Shown: positions 11,619 to 21,683, counted from the first letter of the stretch. The stretch is DNA of 64,000 nt from Tridacna crocea (GCA_943736015.1 OX031065.1:19296427-19360426), one strand, 5' to 3'. Numbers and translations are program-made. Notes: generated from the sequence alone by a model not told the origin.

Positions 11619-12915
11619 TTATACATTAAGTATCCTTTTGGTAGAACTTGGCATTTCATAAAAGTTGGAGATACACTGACAAAAAATTAAATTTGCCATA
11701 AAGTCCCCTTTTTCAGTGATAAATTGCAAAACCCTAACAACATGTGCCAGGTCGCATGATCTGTGAAAATCTCGTCCAAATCTGTTGAGATATGTCCAGT
11801 AATTAAAGAGATACAGGTGAAAAATGAAATTATAACATGAAGCCGCATTATTCCATGATGCAGCTACAAATCCCAAAACCTTGACAATATGGCGTAGGTC
11901 ACATGATCATATGAAAATTCCATCCAAATCTGCCAAGGAATGTGGGAGGTGTGGTGTTAGGTCACATGATAATTTAAAAATTCCATTCAAATCTACCAAG
12001 AAATGTTGGAGGAGTTGCCTTAAAATTCACAAGAAATAGAATAAAATAAAACATGAAGCCCCCTTTTTTCATGACGCAGCCACAAATTACAAAACCTTGA
12101 GAATATGCTCAGATGATAAGAAACATTCTGTGAAAATTCCATTGAATTCTGTCAAGAAATATGGGACGAGTTGCATTCACAAGAAATAAAATGAAATAAA
12201 ACATGAAGCCCCCTTTTTTCATGACGCAGCTATAAATCGTAAAACCTTGATAATATGCGATAGGTCAAATGATGAGAAACATTCTGTGAAATTCATTTCA
12301 ATTCTGTCAAGAAATATGGGACTAGTTGCATTCACAAGAAATAAAATGAAATAAAACATGAAGCCCCCTTTTTTCATGACACAGGTACAAATCGCAAAAT
12401 GTTGACAATATGCAATAGGTGACATGACAAAAAATATCCTGTCAAAATTCTATTCAATTCCGTCAAGAAATGTGGAATGAGTTGCCTTCAAAAGAAATGG
12501 AATGAAATATAACATGAAACCCCCTTTTTCCATGACACCTTACTACAAAAACAAGGGCAAACAACTGTGGTGTTGCACAGTCAAAGTAGGTGAAACTTTT
12601 TTTCCTGCATTTCCTAAATGGAGGTTGGCAGGTGTGACAAGTTCCATGTAAAAACTTTGTATAGTTTTGAAGAGAAGACTCCAAACACTAAAAGTGTACT
12701 TAAGTGTAACTTAAGTGTAACTTAAAATCGCTCTCAGTCGGCCATTTTTCATCGAATCAAAAAGACAAAAAAACTGTCTCGGGAGAATGGGTCATTGTAC
12801 ATGTGTATAAAGTTTCACGAAATTCCATCCAATGGTATTGGAGATATTTGCCGGGACGGACGCATGGACGGACGGACAACGCTAAAACTATATCCCTCCG
12901 CCTACGGCGAGGGAT
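11619..12915. repeat. Tandem array (~150-156 bp unit) with microsatellite tail
   Basis: Units begin ACATGAAGCCCCCTTTTTTC, at 12051, 12201, 12356 and 12512 (spacing 150, 155, 156), with an older copy at 11835. Each unit holds CAAAACCTTGA.AATATG and TTCTGTCAAGAAAT. The array ends in a GGACGGACG microsatellite (12855-12885) and a CCGCCTACGGCGAGGGATAA hairpin. It has the same layout as 33590-34840. It sits inside the Harbinger-like element. Confidence 0.8.
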
Positions 12916-12988
12916 AAAAAGACCAGGGCTGCAGTTGAGACCTCATCTATATACAAATTGCTCAAAGTTACAGTAAAACTGTATCACC

Positions 12989-13123
12989 ATGGATGCTGAG
13001 AGAATTGCTATGATTGGTGCACTAGTCCAGCAGCAGAATCAGAACCTCCTCAGATTGCAACAAGCTGTTGACAGAAGGAGAAGAGAGAGAAGAAGGACAG
13101 ACAGAGTTGTGTGGGTCAGATAG
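12989..13123 (+). pseudogene. Harbinger transposase N-terminal remnant
   Basis: A 44-codon ORF from an ATG in good context (CACCATGG). It reads MDAERIAMIGALVQQQNQ and then a basic run RRRRERRR followed by VVWVR and a TAG stop. In PIF/Harbinger nucleases an arginine-rich run leads into a WVRPW-type motif at the start of the conserved region. Here the stop falls exactly where PW would follow, and no DDE-region similarity appears downstream. I infer a truncated transposase gene. The family call rests on this motif plus the TAA-flanked terminal repeats of the host element. Confidence 0.65.
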
Positions 13124-13381
13124 TGGATACTGAAAACGATCCGTACAGCTCCATAGTCACTAGCGGTATGCCGCTAAACCAACTTTATACCCCCGCCGAG
13201 CTTAAGCCCGCATGCGCAGAAAGCCGCTATACCAACGCTCGTGTCACCGCTAAAGCAATGCTTGCTACTACTAAACCAATGCTAAAGCAACGCCAGCTTC
13301 AGCGGTGCACTACTAAGCCAAAACCCGTGTCTTAAATTTTCTTCCCATTTTGTGTGTGGTGACGAGCGTTATTGAAATTCA

Positions 13382-13402
13382 GCCCCCCCCCCACCCCCCC
13401 CC
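13382..13402. repeat. Poly-C tract
   Basis: Two C runs interrupted by a single A, just inside the right end of the Harbinger-like element. Its length is likely variable between individuals. Confidence 0.85.
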
Positions 13403-13619
13403 ACTGGCACTTCCCTACTATTCAAGGAACGCTCCAGCAAAGTTCGGGCGGTGTGACCGGACCTTAAAGAAGATTGCGGCAAAATCATGGTAAAGTGAAT
13501 AAATATGGTAAAATATGGTATCAAAAGTATTTTTGTCATTTCAAATGACATTTATTTTCTAACTTGAACATTTGACATTCACATTTAAATGGCAACCTAG
13601 TAACTGAAGCCTGAACCAT

Positions 13620-13808
13620 TTAACTCTTAATATAAAACCTTAGAATTTTGGACTTGATGAGAACGAAAGGACTTCCAGAGGCAAAATGGATAGGGTATGA
13701 AACATTGAAAATTGAAAAATGCTGGATTTTCTCATCTTCCAACAATATTTTCTGAAGTGTTTTCTTTAAGGGCTGTTAAAACTCAGACCATGTGTGCCTA
13801 AGGATTAA
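13620..13808 (-). mobile_element. TH-MITE, shortened palindrome
   Basis: TTAA at both ends. Internal sequence is decayed, and the palindrome is reduced to GAAAAATGCTGGATTTTCTC with its loop-side bases lost. Confidence 0.7.
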
Positions 13809-13836
13809 CTTTTTGCTGCAAACTAGATCAATTTGA

Positions 13837-14032
13837 TTGGAAGTAACACAGCTTTTGACTGGTTGAATAAAATATTAGCCAATCAGAAGTTATGCAGATA
13901 CATTCCAAATCTAAAATTAAACCAAGAATGTTCTTACGAATGATTGGTGAATAAGAACTCTGGCATCAAATGGTGCATCAAAGATCAGGTTGCACAGTAT
14001 GTGCAGCCTGATCTAACACTGTGCACAGAAAA
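13837..14032. repeat. Foldback MITE fragment and HP3 hairpin
   Basis: 13837-13961 matches the GGGCCCGTATTCACC foldback at 42926-43123 (TTAGCCAATCAGAAGTT, AAGAATGTTCTTACGAATG, TTGGTGAATA). 13979-14032 is an AGATCAGGTTGCACA/TGTGCAGCCTGATCT hairpin of the HP3 type. Confidence 0.65.
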
Positions 14033-14388
14033 AAAGTTATTTCAGCTGCCACTGGCAGAGAAAGAGTTATCATTTTTCAATCTTCTTTCTGGATGAAAAC
14101 TATCAGGCTGCAACCCATCACCTAACAAAAACATCGCATGTCCGTATAGTAAGGCAGCTTTTGAAATAATTACGGAGGAAAAAAAGAAGCCATTTCCAAA
14201 AGCATTTAAAAAGGTCATAAATTTAAAGACAAAAGTTTCAAAGCTATACAAAAACATATTGTTGGACAGGGGTAATTGCTATATATAAGAAATTATTGCT
14301 CTCTTCCAAACAATAATTTCCAAGCTATTTCAAAAAAACATTTGCTTTTTTCTCTTAAAGTTCCAAAAACAAACTACTTCATTTCTGT

Positions 14389-14588
14389 TTAACCCTTTAC
14401 CACACAATCCAGACTTTTAGAGAAAGCCTTGAGAAAACATTGTGGTAACCAGCGTTTTCTCCTTTTCCCACAATGTTTTCTACCTGTAAAAGAACATTTC
14501 CATCATTTCGGCCATATTCAACTTCTTGAACGCAAATGCTTTCAATGTGGAAAAGACATATTTTATTTTGTTGTTTGGTGAAGATTAA
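14389..14588 (+). mobile_element. TH-MITE, left arm mostly lost
   Basis: TTAA ends are present. The left arm is cut from GAAAACATTGTGG directly to TAACCAGCG, leaving only one complete arm. Confidence 0.85.
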
Positions 14589-14794
14589 GAATTTACAGAA
14601 CAAAATTATACTTTTAAATCTTCAACATTACCCTATTTGTTGGCCTCTTTTCATAGACTAATTTAACACCATTCCTGAAAATGATATTGTTGACACCTGC
14701 GCCAGAAATTACTTTGAGAATAATATCTCTGAAAATTAGTTTCATCTGTGATGAATGCACAAATGCCAGGTTTATTACCATGGCAAGAGACACC

Positions 14795-14988
14795 TTAACC
14801 CATTACCACTCAATCCCTACTTTTGACGCCCCTGGAAAACTTGTGGGAACCAGCATTTTCTCCTTTTCCCACAATGTTTTCTACCTAATCAATTAACAAT
14901 TGCACCATTCAAGCCACACTGAAATTGTCATCTGCAAATGCTTTCAATTTAGACAGAGCAAAAATTTTGTCATCTGGTAAAGGGTTAA
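14795..14988 (+). mobile_element. TH-MITE, left arm mostly lost
   Basis: CTTAACCCATTACCACTCAA to GGTAAAGGGTTAA. As in the neighbouring copy, most of the first arm is deleted (GAAAACTTGTGGGAACCAGC), by an independent breakpoint. Confidence 0.85.
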
Positions 14989-15055
14989 AATTTTATGCCA
15001 ATATTAATTTCAAGTTTTAAATATCTATTGTTCCCACAATGACTGGAACTTCACC

Positions 15056-15900
15056 AATAACACACTAAAGACCTGGTCACAACAAACTGGTTCTTAGAAC
15101 GTCTTACCCCATCCTGACATTATCTGAAAATGGGTTGCAATTGCGGTAAAACTTGTACTTTTGGCATAATAATGCCTGAAGCCCTTGCCTAACCAAATAT
15201 GCACCTAGAAAGTCTTACCCTGGTCAACAAAATCATAAAATGGTCTGTGGTCACGATAACCTGTGTAATCTTGGTCAATGCAATGCAAATACACTGCCAT
15301 TTAATGCCGGACTACACCGCATCTCCATGAGGATCGAAGTACGGCAGATAAAAATCTGTTGGAAGTAAGTCCATCTTGTTTTAAGTATATTGTCACTGCG
15401 TCTAATTACAGAACCGGATGGATAGAAAGAAATTTTGAGCAGTCTCAAAGTTCTGGAGTACCCTACCCGTCCTAACCCGTCCACTAACTTCCTAAACTGA
15501 TCTACTAAGTCCGAACATTGTTTAAGTCTTTTCAGCAACAATTTGAGTGAGACCAAGTTTGGTGTGACGGGGGTATAACAGATTGCCAGACCTATGTCCA
15601 ACAAAAAAATACCTACATTCAGGGTTTTGGTCTGATATCCTGTAGGTAGGGTAGGTAGGGATACTTTTTCCCTTTTACATGGACCCTATACCAAAACCAC
15701 ATCTGATCAATGTTATTGTTTTTTTAACCATGGTGTAAAAAGTTTAGGGTCGGCAGTATTTACTGGGTAGGGTTGGGAAACTGTAAACTCAGATATATTT
15801 TTGATAGGTCTGAAAATTATCACCTTACTTTTAATTGGAATGAATTTAATTAAGTGCATTTTATACACAGAATTGTTTCCATTTATAAGCAAATTCGGTC
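15056..15900. other. Intronic sequence, degenerate repeats only
   Basis: It contains a GGTAGGGTAGGTAGGGAT low-complexity patch (about 15645) and a region starting GACCTGGTCACAAC that may be a relic of an inverted-repeat element. I could not find a convincing partner end or an exon. Confidence 0.4.
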
Positions 15901-15928
15901 TTAAATGTCGCCCATGACAAAAACATAT

Positions 15929-16119
15929 TTAACCTTTTACCAAATGATCCTGAATTTATGCAACCAAAATAAAAGTCTTTTAGAAAACATTGTGGGAAAG
16001 AAGAAAATGCTGGTACCCTGTCAAAGAAGGTGCTGCAGCACATTTATATCACTGTCAAGTTCATTGTCTGCAGATGCTATCAGTTTATAAGTGCCTATAT
16101 TTGTTGTTTGATAAAGATT
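15929..16119 (+). mobile_element. TH-MITE, second arm deleted
   Basis: Starts TTTAACCTTTTACC. The first arm ends GAAAATGCTGGTACC and is followed by unrelated sequence, so the second arm has been removed. The far end is decayed (TTTGATAAAGATT). Confidence 0.75.
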
Positions 16120-16155
16120 TGCAGTTACCTATTATGGTGCAAGAAATATACTAAC

Positions 16156-16417
16156 CTTCTTCTATATCATTACGAGAGGCTGCTTCCAGTAACATTATAT
16201 TGTGTATGAATTTTACCCGAGCACGTTTTCGTTGTTGCCTTCTTTGATTCTGTGATTGCTTGTTCTTTTTGTTCTTGTCTTTTTCCAACTGTTTTTCATA
16301 GTTTGCGTACCGTTTCAACTGTTGTGAGCGCCGCTTCTTGGCATGTTTCAGCCGTTCTGGTGTTGTCATTTTTTCCACAGTGGGAATCTCCGCCACTAAA
16401 TCACTATGATCAGCCAT
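16156..16417 (-). CDS. PPP1R16: PPP1R16 (MYPT3/TIMAP)-like protein phosphatase 1 targeting subunit, coding exon 1
   Basis: Encodes the first 87 residues and one base of the next codon, then a donor (G|GTTAGTAT). The ATG context is strong (AAAATGG). The protein opens MADHSDLVAEIPTVEKM, followed by TTPERLKHAKKRRSQQLKRY. R30-SQ-Q33-L34-K35-R-Y37 fits the MyPhoNE motif (RxxQ[VIL][KR]x[YW]), and R67-V-K-F70 is a canonical RVxF PP1-docking motif just before LLEAASRNDIEE, where ankyrin repeats start. This order is the MYPT-family plan, and the wording is closest to PPP1R16A/B rather than PPP1R12. These proteins bind the PP1 catalytic subunit and steer it, in vertebrates to membranes through a C-terminal prenylation site not visible here. 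A lysine-rich insert (residues 46-66) looks coiled or disordered. A 5' untranslated part surely extends above 16417, but its start is not defined. Confidence 0.93.
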
Positions 16418-16671
16418 TTTGTCAATACCTATCTGGTCACTTTACACAGACTTACAGAAATAGTGATGAACTACAACACTTAATTAACAATGATTTCCAA
16501 CCTTCTACAGTTAACTCAGAATCTTTTTCTCTCACTGTTTCTCTAAAGCGGTCATTTTTGAAGAAGTAATCAGTTGACCTAATGATCCACCTGTAGAACT
16601 GTGTTTCACAGAAAACCATTTCATGGACACATACTCTTGCTGGCTACCTGAAATGAATGAGAAATTCTTTC

Positions 16672-16899
16672 TTTACTCTTTACCAAACAATCCCTGGTTT
16701 TTACGATCCAGACAAAGAAACCATTTGAAAACATTATGGGAAAAGGAGAAAATGCTGGCAACCGACATTTTCTCCTTTTCCCACAATGTTTTCTACCATT
16801 CCCAAACAAATTTAGATTTTTGAGTCACATTCATTTTGCCATCTGCAAATGCTTCCAATTTGGACCAGTCTAAAATTATGTCATTTGCTAAAGAGTTAA
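16672..16899 (+). mobile_element. TH-MITE upstream of the PPP1R16-like start
   Basis: Nearly complete. The left TTAA has decayed (TTACTCTTTACC) and the right end is GCTAAAGAGTTAA. The palindrome is intact. It lies about 250 bp upstream of the ATG, so it may fall in the promoter or 5' untranslated region. Confidence 0.85.
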
Positions 16900-17072
16900 A
16901 CTAAAACCCATGACCACCATTTTGTATCAAATGGATTACAATCAGTTTGTTTCACAAATGTATGAAAATTCTTTAAAGAAATTTGTCTAACTTTTTTGAC
17001 AGTATAAGAGTGGCTTTCAAACTAAGGTTTTTACAGAAAAACGGGATTGTTTTGGGAAGAATTTCCTAATTA

Positions 17073-17403
17073 TTAACCCTTTACCTCACATTATAATTTT
17101 AGCCAGGTCCAAATTGAAAGCATTAGCAGATGACCTAAGGCTAAGATACTGCTAGCATTTTCTCCATTTTCAAGGAATTTTTAAAAGTGGTTAAGACATG
17201 CCCATGATTAGAAAATTTTTAATCATTTAATGATATTGATAGAAAGGTGGAAAGAGGCAGCAGATAGCTTTTTCTACTTTTGCGACCATGTATTATATCC
17301 TATCATTGACAAAAAAGCACAATGTGATACACATTTAATTTGTTGTCTGCAAATGCTTTCAATTTGAACAAGTCTAGATTTTTGTGATCTGGCATAGAGT
17401 TAA
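17073..17403. mobile_element. Decayed TH-MITE remnants
   Basis: 17073-17175 retains a TTAACCCTTTACC end with CAGGTCCAAATTGAAAGCAT. 17330-17403 retains the opposite-facing GCAAATGCTTTCAATTTG...TAGAGTTAA end. The centre is largely unrecognisable, so this may be one element or two. Confidence 0.55.
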
Positions 17404-17532
17404 ATGTCAGTGACATGTACTTTCATGTATTTCAGATTCATTCTGTAACAATCTTATAAATGATAAATGGGGCCTCATCTATGAACTCTTAAGCAAACAA
17501 CAGAATTTCAGACTTTTCCAAATATAAAGCAT

Positions 17533-17751
17533 TTAACCCATTCCCACTCAATCCCTACTTTTGACGCCCCTCAGAAAGAAGCCTTTAGAAACCAGTGTGG
17601 GAAAAGGAGTAACCAGCATTTTCTCCTTTTCCCACAATGTTTTCTACCCTTCACAAAACAAGTTTCAAATTTTCAGTCGCTTTTATTTTGTCGTCTGCAA
17701 ATGCTTTTGATTTGGACAAGCCTAAAATATTGTTGTTTGGTAATGAGTTAA
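17533..17751 (+). mobile_element. TH-MITE, subfamily A
   Basis: TTAACCCATTCCCACTCAAT to GGTAATGAGTTAA. The first arm is truncated (GTGGGAAAAGGAGTAACCAGC) and the second is complete. Confidence 0.88.
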
Positions 17752-17803
17752 GATAATAACTAAGATATAACTCAAACTATCTTTGCAAAGGTACAAAAAA
17801 AAA

Positions 17804-18215
17804 TTGAGAAAAGCAGAAAATGTTGGTAACCAGCATTGTAAAACATCAGACTGTGTGGTTAAGAGTTAACTTAAAATTGGCATGCTAATAAGTGCATCAA
17901 AAGATAACCCATGCAAATGGTGTCATTCTAGATTTGCATGAAAAAAAATCTGATATTTCATACCTACTGTCATGCATTTTGTGACAATGGGAGGCCCAAA
18001 TTGTATCAGAATCTCAAAGCATGACAGGATTATACTGACTGAACCATTTACCATAAAATGCATTCAACTCTTTAGCTAACAACAAACTTTAGACTAGTTG
18101 AAATTGAAATCTGTTTTTGGAAGGGAAGAAAATAATGTGGGAAAAGGAAAATATGCTGATTACAAGCATTTTCTCCTTTTCTCACATTGTTTTCAAAAGG
18201 CTTCTTTCTCAGGGA
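17804..18215 (-). mobile_element. Two partial TH-MITEs
   Basis: 17804-17869 keeps one arm and a GGTTAAGAGTTAA end with a large internal deletion. 18064-18215 is a minus-oriented copy with a diverged palindrome (GGAAAATATGCTGATTACAAGC), ending in CTTCTTTCTCAGGGA without its terminal repeat. Confidence 0.65.
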
Positions 18216-18283
18216 GGATGTTTAAAGAATGCTGACACTGCACGATGGATGACATAAAACACATGACAGACACATGATCCTAA

Positions 18284-18557
18284 TTGGTTGGTTGGTTGAA
18301 CTGGGGTTTAATGCCACTTTAACAGCTAAAGTCATATCATGGCGTTTGGTGACACACATGTTTCCTGGCTTTCTCATATCGGTATTAAAACAACTTTCTT
18401 TCCAAAGCCACCAATTACTTTTATCACATGGTTCAGCAGAGGTGAGAGGAAAAAATGTGCCGGAAAGAAAGTTCGCATCAACCAGGTATCAAACTTACAA
18501 CTACCAGGTCACGAATCCCACACGCTCACCACTGAGCCACCTGAGCAGGGGGACATT
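18284..18557 (-). mobile_element. tRNA-derived SINE with 10-bp target duplication
   Basis: 274 bp flanked by ATGATCCTAA at 18274-18283 and 18558-18567. Read on the minus strand, the head has CAGGTGGCTCAGTGG (A-box-like) and AAGTTTGATACCTGG (B-box-like), and the element ends in a CAACCAACCAA tail. Related copies lie at 49831-50097, 30998-31577 and 58440-58610. It was inserted by a LINE-encoded machinery in trans (family knowledge). Confidence 0.85.
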
Positions 18558-18595
18558 ATGATCCTAAAAGCTCCCCTTGAGCACAATGTGCATAG

Positions 18596-18918
18596 TTAAG
18601 CTAAAAAACATTCTGGGGAAAGGATAAAGGGCTTGATAGCTGCATTTCCTCCTTTTCCCATAATTTTTACAGAAACTGTCTTTCTCATGGTCATTAAAAG
18701 ACAGTATTATGCAGTAAAGGTTAACACTTTTCCACACAATCCCGACTTTTAACAACCCTGAGAAAGAAGCCTTTTGAAAGCATTGAGGGAAAGGGAGAAA
18801 ATGCTGGTCATCAACATTTTCTCCTTTTCCCACAACGTTTTCTACCCTTCCAAAACAAAATTTCGATTTTTCAGTCACATTTATTTTGATGTCTAAAATT
18901 TTCTTGTGTGGTAATGAG
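18596..18918. mobile_element. Two TH-MITEs sharing one TTAA
   Basis: 18596-18724 (minus, diverged palindrome) and 18721-18918 (plus) meet in opposite orientation at a single TTAA (18721-18724). The right end of the second copy is GTGGTAATGAG without a closing TTAA. Confidence 0.8.
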
Positions 18919-18919
18919 A

Positions 18920-19122
18920 AAACTCTTTACAAAAAGAACAAATTTAAAAGTAATCACTGTAGATGACAAGCACCTCGACGGATCATCTTTAAAATTATAG
19001 CTGGAAACATTGTTAGAAAAGGAGAAAATGCTAGTTGCCATATTTTCTCCTTCTTCCACATTGTTTTCAGAAGATTAATTCCTAGCGGTTGTTGAAACCT
19101 GAGATAGTATGGTAAAGGTTAA
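18920..19122 (-). mobile_element. TH-MITE, decayed
   Basis: The palindrome GAAACATTGTTAGAAAAGG.../CTTCTTCCACATTG is visible and the right end is GGTAAAGGTTAA. The left end is poorly preserved. Confidence 0.7.
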
Positions 19123-19230
19123 GCTGGATGACTGTCTCTTTCATGATAGCTGAGCTGGGCTGGACTGATTGGGTTTTATGGCTTGTTGTCAGTACAAAGT
19201 ACATGGAAGGTAAAATCAGACAGGGAAAAC

Positions 19231-19649
19231 TGATCAGGGCGCCAGACAAGAGGGAGTGATGGTACTCTAAATCCATTATTTCTCTCTAAAACCCTATGTT
19301 GTGGGTACTTTGTTTGAATGGTGTTTTACACTTCTTTCAACAGTATTTTAGTAATATCATGGCAACAGTTCACATATTCATGTTTCCTGGGTTTCACCGC
19401 TACTAGGCTAGGCTCTGAAGTATCTTGCCCAAGGAAACTTCAGTGAAAAAAACCCCAGTGGATCCAGTGAGGCCTCCAGGTCACGAGTCCTACACTTTAC
19501 CACTGAGCCACACAGGACCCGTTGTGGGTACTCATTAGAATCTTCTCATAGAGACAATTCTAACGAGTACCCACAACATAGAGTTTAGTGGTGAATAATC
19601 AATATTTTTTATTTTGAAATCAAAATCACTCCCTCTATCTGGAGCTCTG
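19231..19649. mobile_element. CAGAGCTCCAG foldback MITE, interrupted by a SINE
   Basis: The outer parts pair with each other (AGAGGGAGTGAT... and ...ATCACTCCCTCTATCTGGAG) and match the intact copy at 51604-51793. The interior GTGGGTACT/AGTACCCAC stems also match. A SINE occupies 19310-19520. Confidence 0.75.
19310..19520 (-). mobile_element. SINE inside a foldback MITE, 12-bp duplication
   Basis: Flanked by GTTGTGGGTACT at 19298-19309 and 19521-19532. The minus-strand head reads GTGTGGCTCAGTGGTAAAG, an A-box-like tRNA start. Its body differs from the 18284 family, so it is a distinct or older SINE. Confidence 0.8.
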
Positions 19650-19869
19650 AGACTGATTGAATGGTGTTAAAGGCTGCTTTTAACATTTTATCACTTTTAT
19701 CACAGTGACAGCTAAATAACTATTTCTGTTTTACTAATACAAGGCTTAGAGCTTTGCAAATTCATGCCAACAGACACTCCCACATAAAATCCCAGAGCCT
19801 CAAGTCCAGTATGGCAGAAACCCAAGACACCAGGTTATGTTCAACACCATACTTCACCTCTGACACAAC

Positions 19870-20319
19870 TTAACTCATTACCAAATGACAAAATTTTTGG
19901 TTTGTCCGAATTGAAAGCATTTGCAGACGACAAAATAAAAGTGACTGTAAATTTGAAATTTGTTTTGTGAAGAGTACAAAACATTGAGGGAAAAGGAGAA
20001 AATGCTGGTCACCAGCATTTTCTCCTTTTCCAAAAATGTTTTCTAAAGGACTCTTTCTTATGGAGGTCAAAAGTAGGGATTGTGTGGTAATGGGCTCATT
20101 ACCAAATGGCGAAATTTTTCGCTTGTCCAAATCAAAATCATTTGCAAATGACAAAATAAAAGTGACTGAAGATTTGAAATTTGCTTTGTGAAGGGTAGAA
20201 AACATTGTGGGAAAAGGAGAAAATGCTGGTTACCAACATTTTCTCCTTTTCCCACAATGTTTTCTAAAGGCTTCTTTCTCAGGGTCGTCAAAAGTAGGGA
20301 TTGTGTGGTAATGGGTTAA
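19870..20319 (-). mobile_element. Two TH-MITEs head to tail
   Basis: 19870-20094 and 20095-20319 have the same orientation and are very similar. At the junction GGTAATGGG runs straight into CTCATTACC, with the TTAA missing between them. The outer TTAAs are intact. Confidence 0.85.
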
Positions 20320-20447
20320 CAGAATGAGCCATGCTGCATTAAAAGGTAATTGAACCTATCTGAAAAATGTACCAAACCAGGTCAGCCTATGCAGTTAGCA
20401 CAGGCTGACCTGGGTTACGTAACTGTAAGCTATTGGTAAAGTTTCTA

Positions 20448-20714
20448 TATGGCTTGCAACACACGAAAAGGGACATTCGGACATCTGCGTAAAGTGTCAT
20501 CTCGGATCAGCCTGCGCAGTCCGCGCAGGCTAATCCGAGACGACACTTTCCGTTTTAATGCCATTTTCTGTTTTGCGCATGTCTACTGTAGCACAAAATC
20601 TAATGTAGTCGTAAAGTGCCGTCTCGGATTAGCCTGCGCGGACTGCGCAGGCTGATCCGAGACGACACTTTACGCAGATGTCCGAATGTCCCTTTTCGCG
20701 TGTTGCACACCATA
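20448..20714. repeat. Double-hairpin repeat (HP2), well preserved
   Basis: The whole unit is an imperfect palindrome: ACACGAAAAGGGACATTCGG at the left pairs with CGAATGTCCCTTTTCGCGTG at the right. Inside are two separate stems, each GATCAGCCTGCGCAGTCCGC-like against its complement. Copies also lie at 8718-8980 and 57061-57330. It contains no ORF of note. TTGCAAC/GTTGCA and TATGG/CCATA extend the outer symmetry. Confidence 0.9.
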
Positions 20715-20833
20715 TGGTAAAGGACCTGTCTAACTGATGTTTCTAACCTAGGTCAGCATGTGCCGACTGTCCATGGTGAACTGGGTCGATAACCTTTGCA
20801 GATGCATAAAACCCCCTCTTCAAATAAAATGCC

Positions 20834-21064
20834 TTAACCCTTTACCACACAATCCCAACTTTTAACGAAACTGTGAAAGAAGATTTTTGAAAACATTGCG
20901 GGAACAGGAGAAAGTGTTGGTAACCAGCATTTTCTCCTTTCCCACAATGTTTTCTACCCTTCCAAAAACAAATTTTAGCTTTTCAGTCACTTTTAAATTG
21001 TGGTCTGCAATTTATGCTTTCATCTTGGACGAGTCCAAAATTTTGTCATTAGGTAAAGAGTTAA
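20834..21064 (+). mobile_element. TH-MITE, subfamily A
   Basis: CTTAACCCTTTACCACACAA to GGTAAAGAGTTAA. The left arm shows GCGGGAACAGG. The right arm is slightly shortened (CTCCTTTCCCAC). Confidence 0.9.
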
Positions 21065-21347
21065 ATGAATTCTTTCACTTGTTACGCAAAAACAGCTATC
21101 CTGTAGCAGAACGTGACAGGAAATTTTACAAAAAAGAAACCAAACATTTAGCCATTCCTCCTTTCCCTTTTTTACATGTAACATTAAATCTGTCTATTTA
21201 TTTCATGCTTTGCAGTAGGATATCAAGAAATAGCAGGGAAAGTATTTTTCAATATTCCACGGGTACAAAAATACCCATTTTTATACTCTAGTTACCTTTG
21301 TAAAATATGTGTGACTCACAATCAGATAGAAATATGACGTCATTTAC

Positions 21348-21412
21348 CTTAAATTTCTCGTGTTTGATGTAATATATTAAGGCATTGCTATATGGCACGC
21401 CATGGGGAATTA
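21348..21412 (-). CDS. Possible internal exon, unassigned
   Basis: On the minus strand, CACTTCTTTTCAG (acceptor) and AAG|GTAAAT (donor) bound a 65-bp open segment. It reads IPHGVPYSNALIYY followed by IKHEKFK, in phase with a preceding partial codon. The composition is protein-like, but I do not recognise a family. The flanks (CCGTGAAAGATC palindrome to the right, AATCAGATAGAAATATGACG to the left) look repetitive, so this may be part of a mobile element. Confidence 0.2.
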
Positions 21413-21458
21413 CTGAAAAGAAGTGCAGTGGATTTTGATAGAAAGCATGAAATATAAA

Positions 21459-21612
21459 ATATTTGTTTTTACCGTGAAAGATCAAAATTTATTTTATCAC
21501 TTGAACACCGTTGGTAATATTTAAACTTGTGGCTATAAGCCACTCATGAAAATATTTCCGATGATGTTCATTCAATGAAACAAATTTCGATCTTTCACCG
21601 TAAAAAACAAAT
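21459..21612. repeat. Small inverted-repeat element
   Basis: ATTTGTTTTTACCGTGAAAG (21461) is inverted near 21590-21612 as CTTTCACCGTAAAAAACAAA. The interior contains GTGGCTATAAGCCAC, a second hairpin. MITE-like; the target duplication is not determined. Confidence 0.65.
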
Positions 21613-21683
21613 ATCCTCTGTATAATAGTTTTAAACCTATCTTTGCACATAAATAAAATTCCATCAATTACAATATGATACCA

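Larger units (their letters stand above)
10874..13464 (+). mobile_element. PIF/Harbinger-like DNA transposon, defective
   Basis: 2591 bp. The ends AGACCCGGTCACACCGCCC and (reverse) AGGTCCGGTCACACCGCCC are inverted copies, and TAA flanks both sides (10871-10873, 13465-13467). A 3-bp TAA/TTA duplication is the Harbinger signature. It carries the start of a transposase-like ORF (12989-13123), GC-rich sub-terminal sequence (10870-11470), and an internal tandem array that probably inserted later. The transposase core is missing, so it is non-functional. Confidence 0.8.

Noticed and set aside
14042..14257. Minus-strand ORF of 71 residues in intron 1
   Set aside because: No domain, no splice context that fits the PPP1R16-like frame, and exons 1 and 2 already join directly.
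18284..18557. Functional tRNA gene in the SINE head
   Set aside because: A- and B-box-like words are present, but acceptor and anticodon stems do not form. It is followed by a SINE body and flanked by a target duplication.
18564..20291. Many ORFs containing ENIVGKGENAGNQHFLLFPQCF-type peptides
   Set aside because: They are translations of the TH-MITE palindrome, which is open in several frames, and not a protein family.
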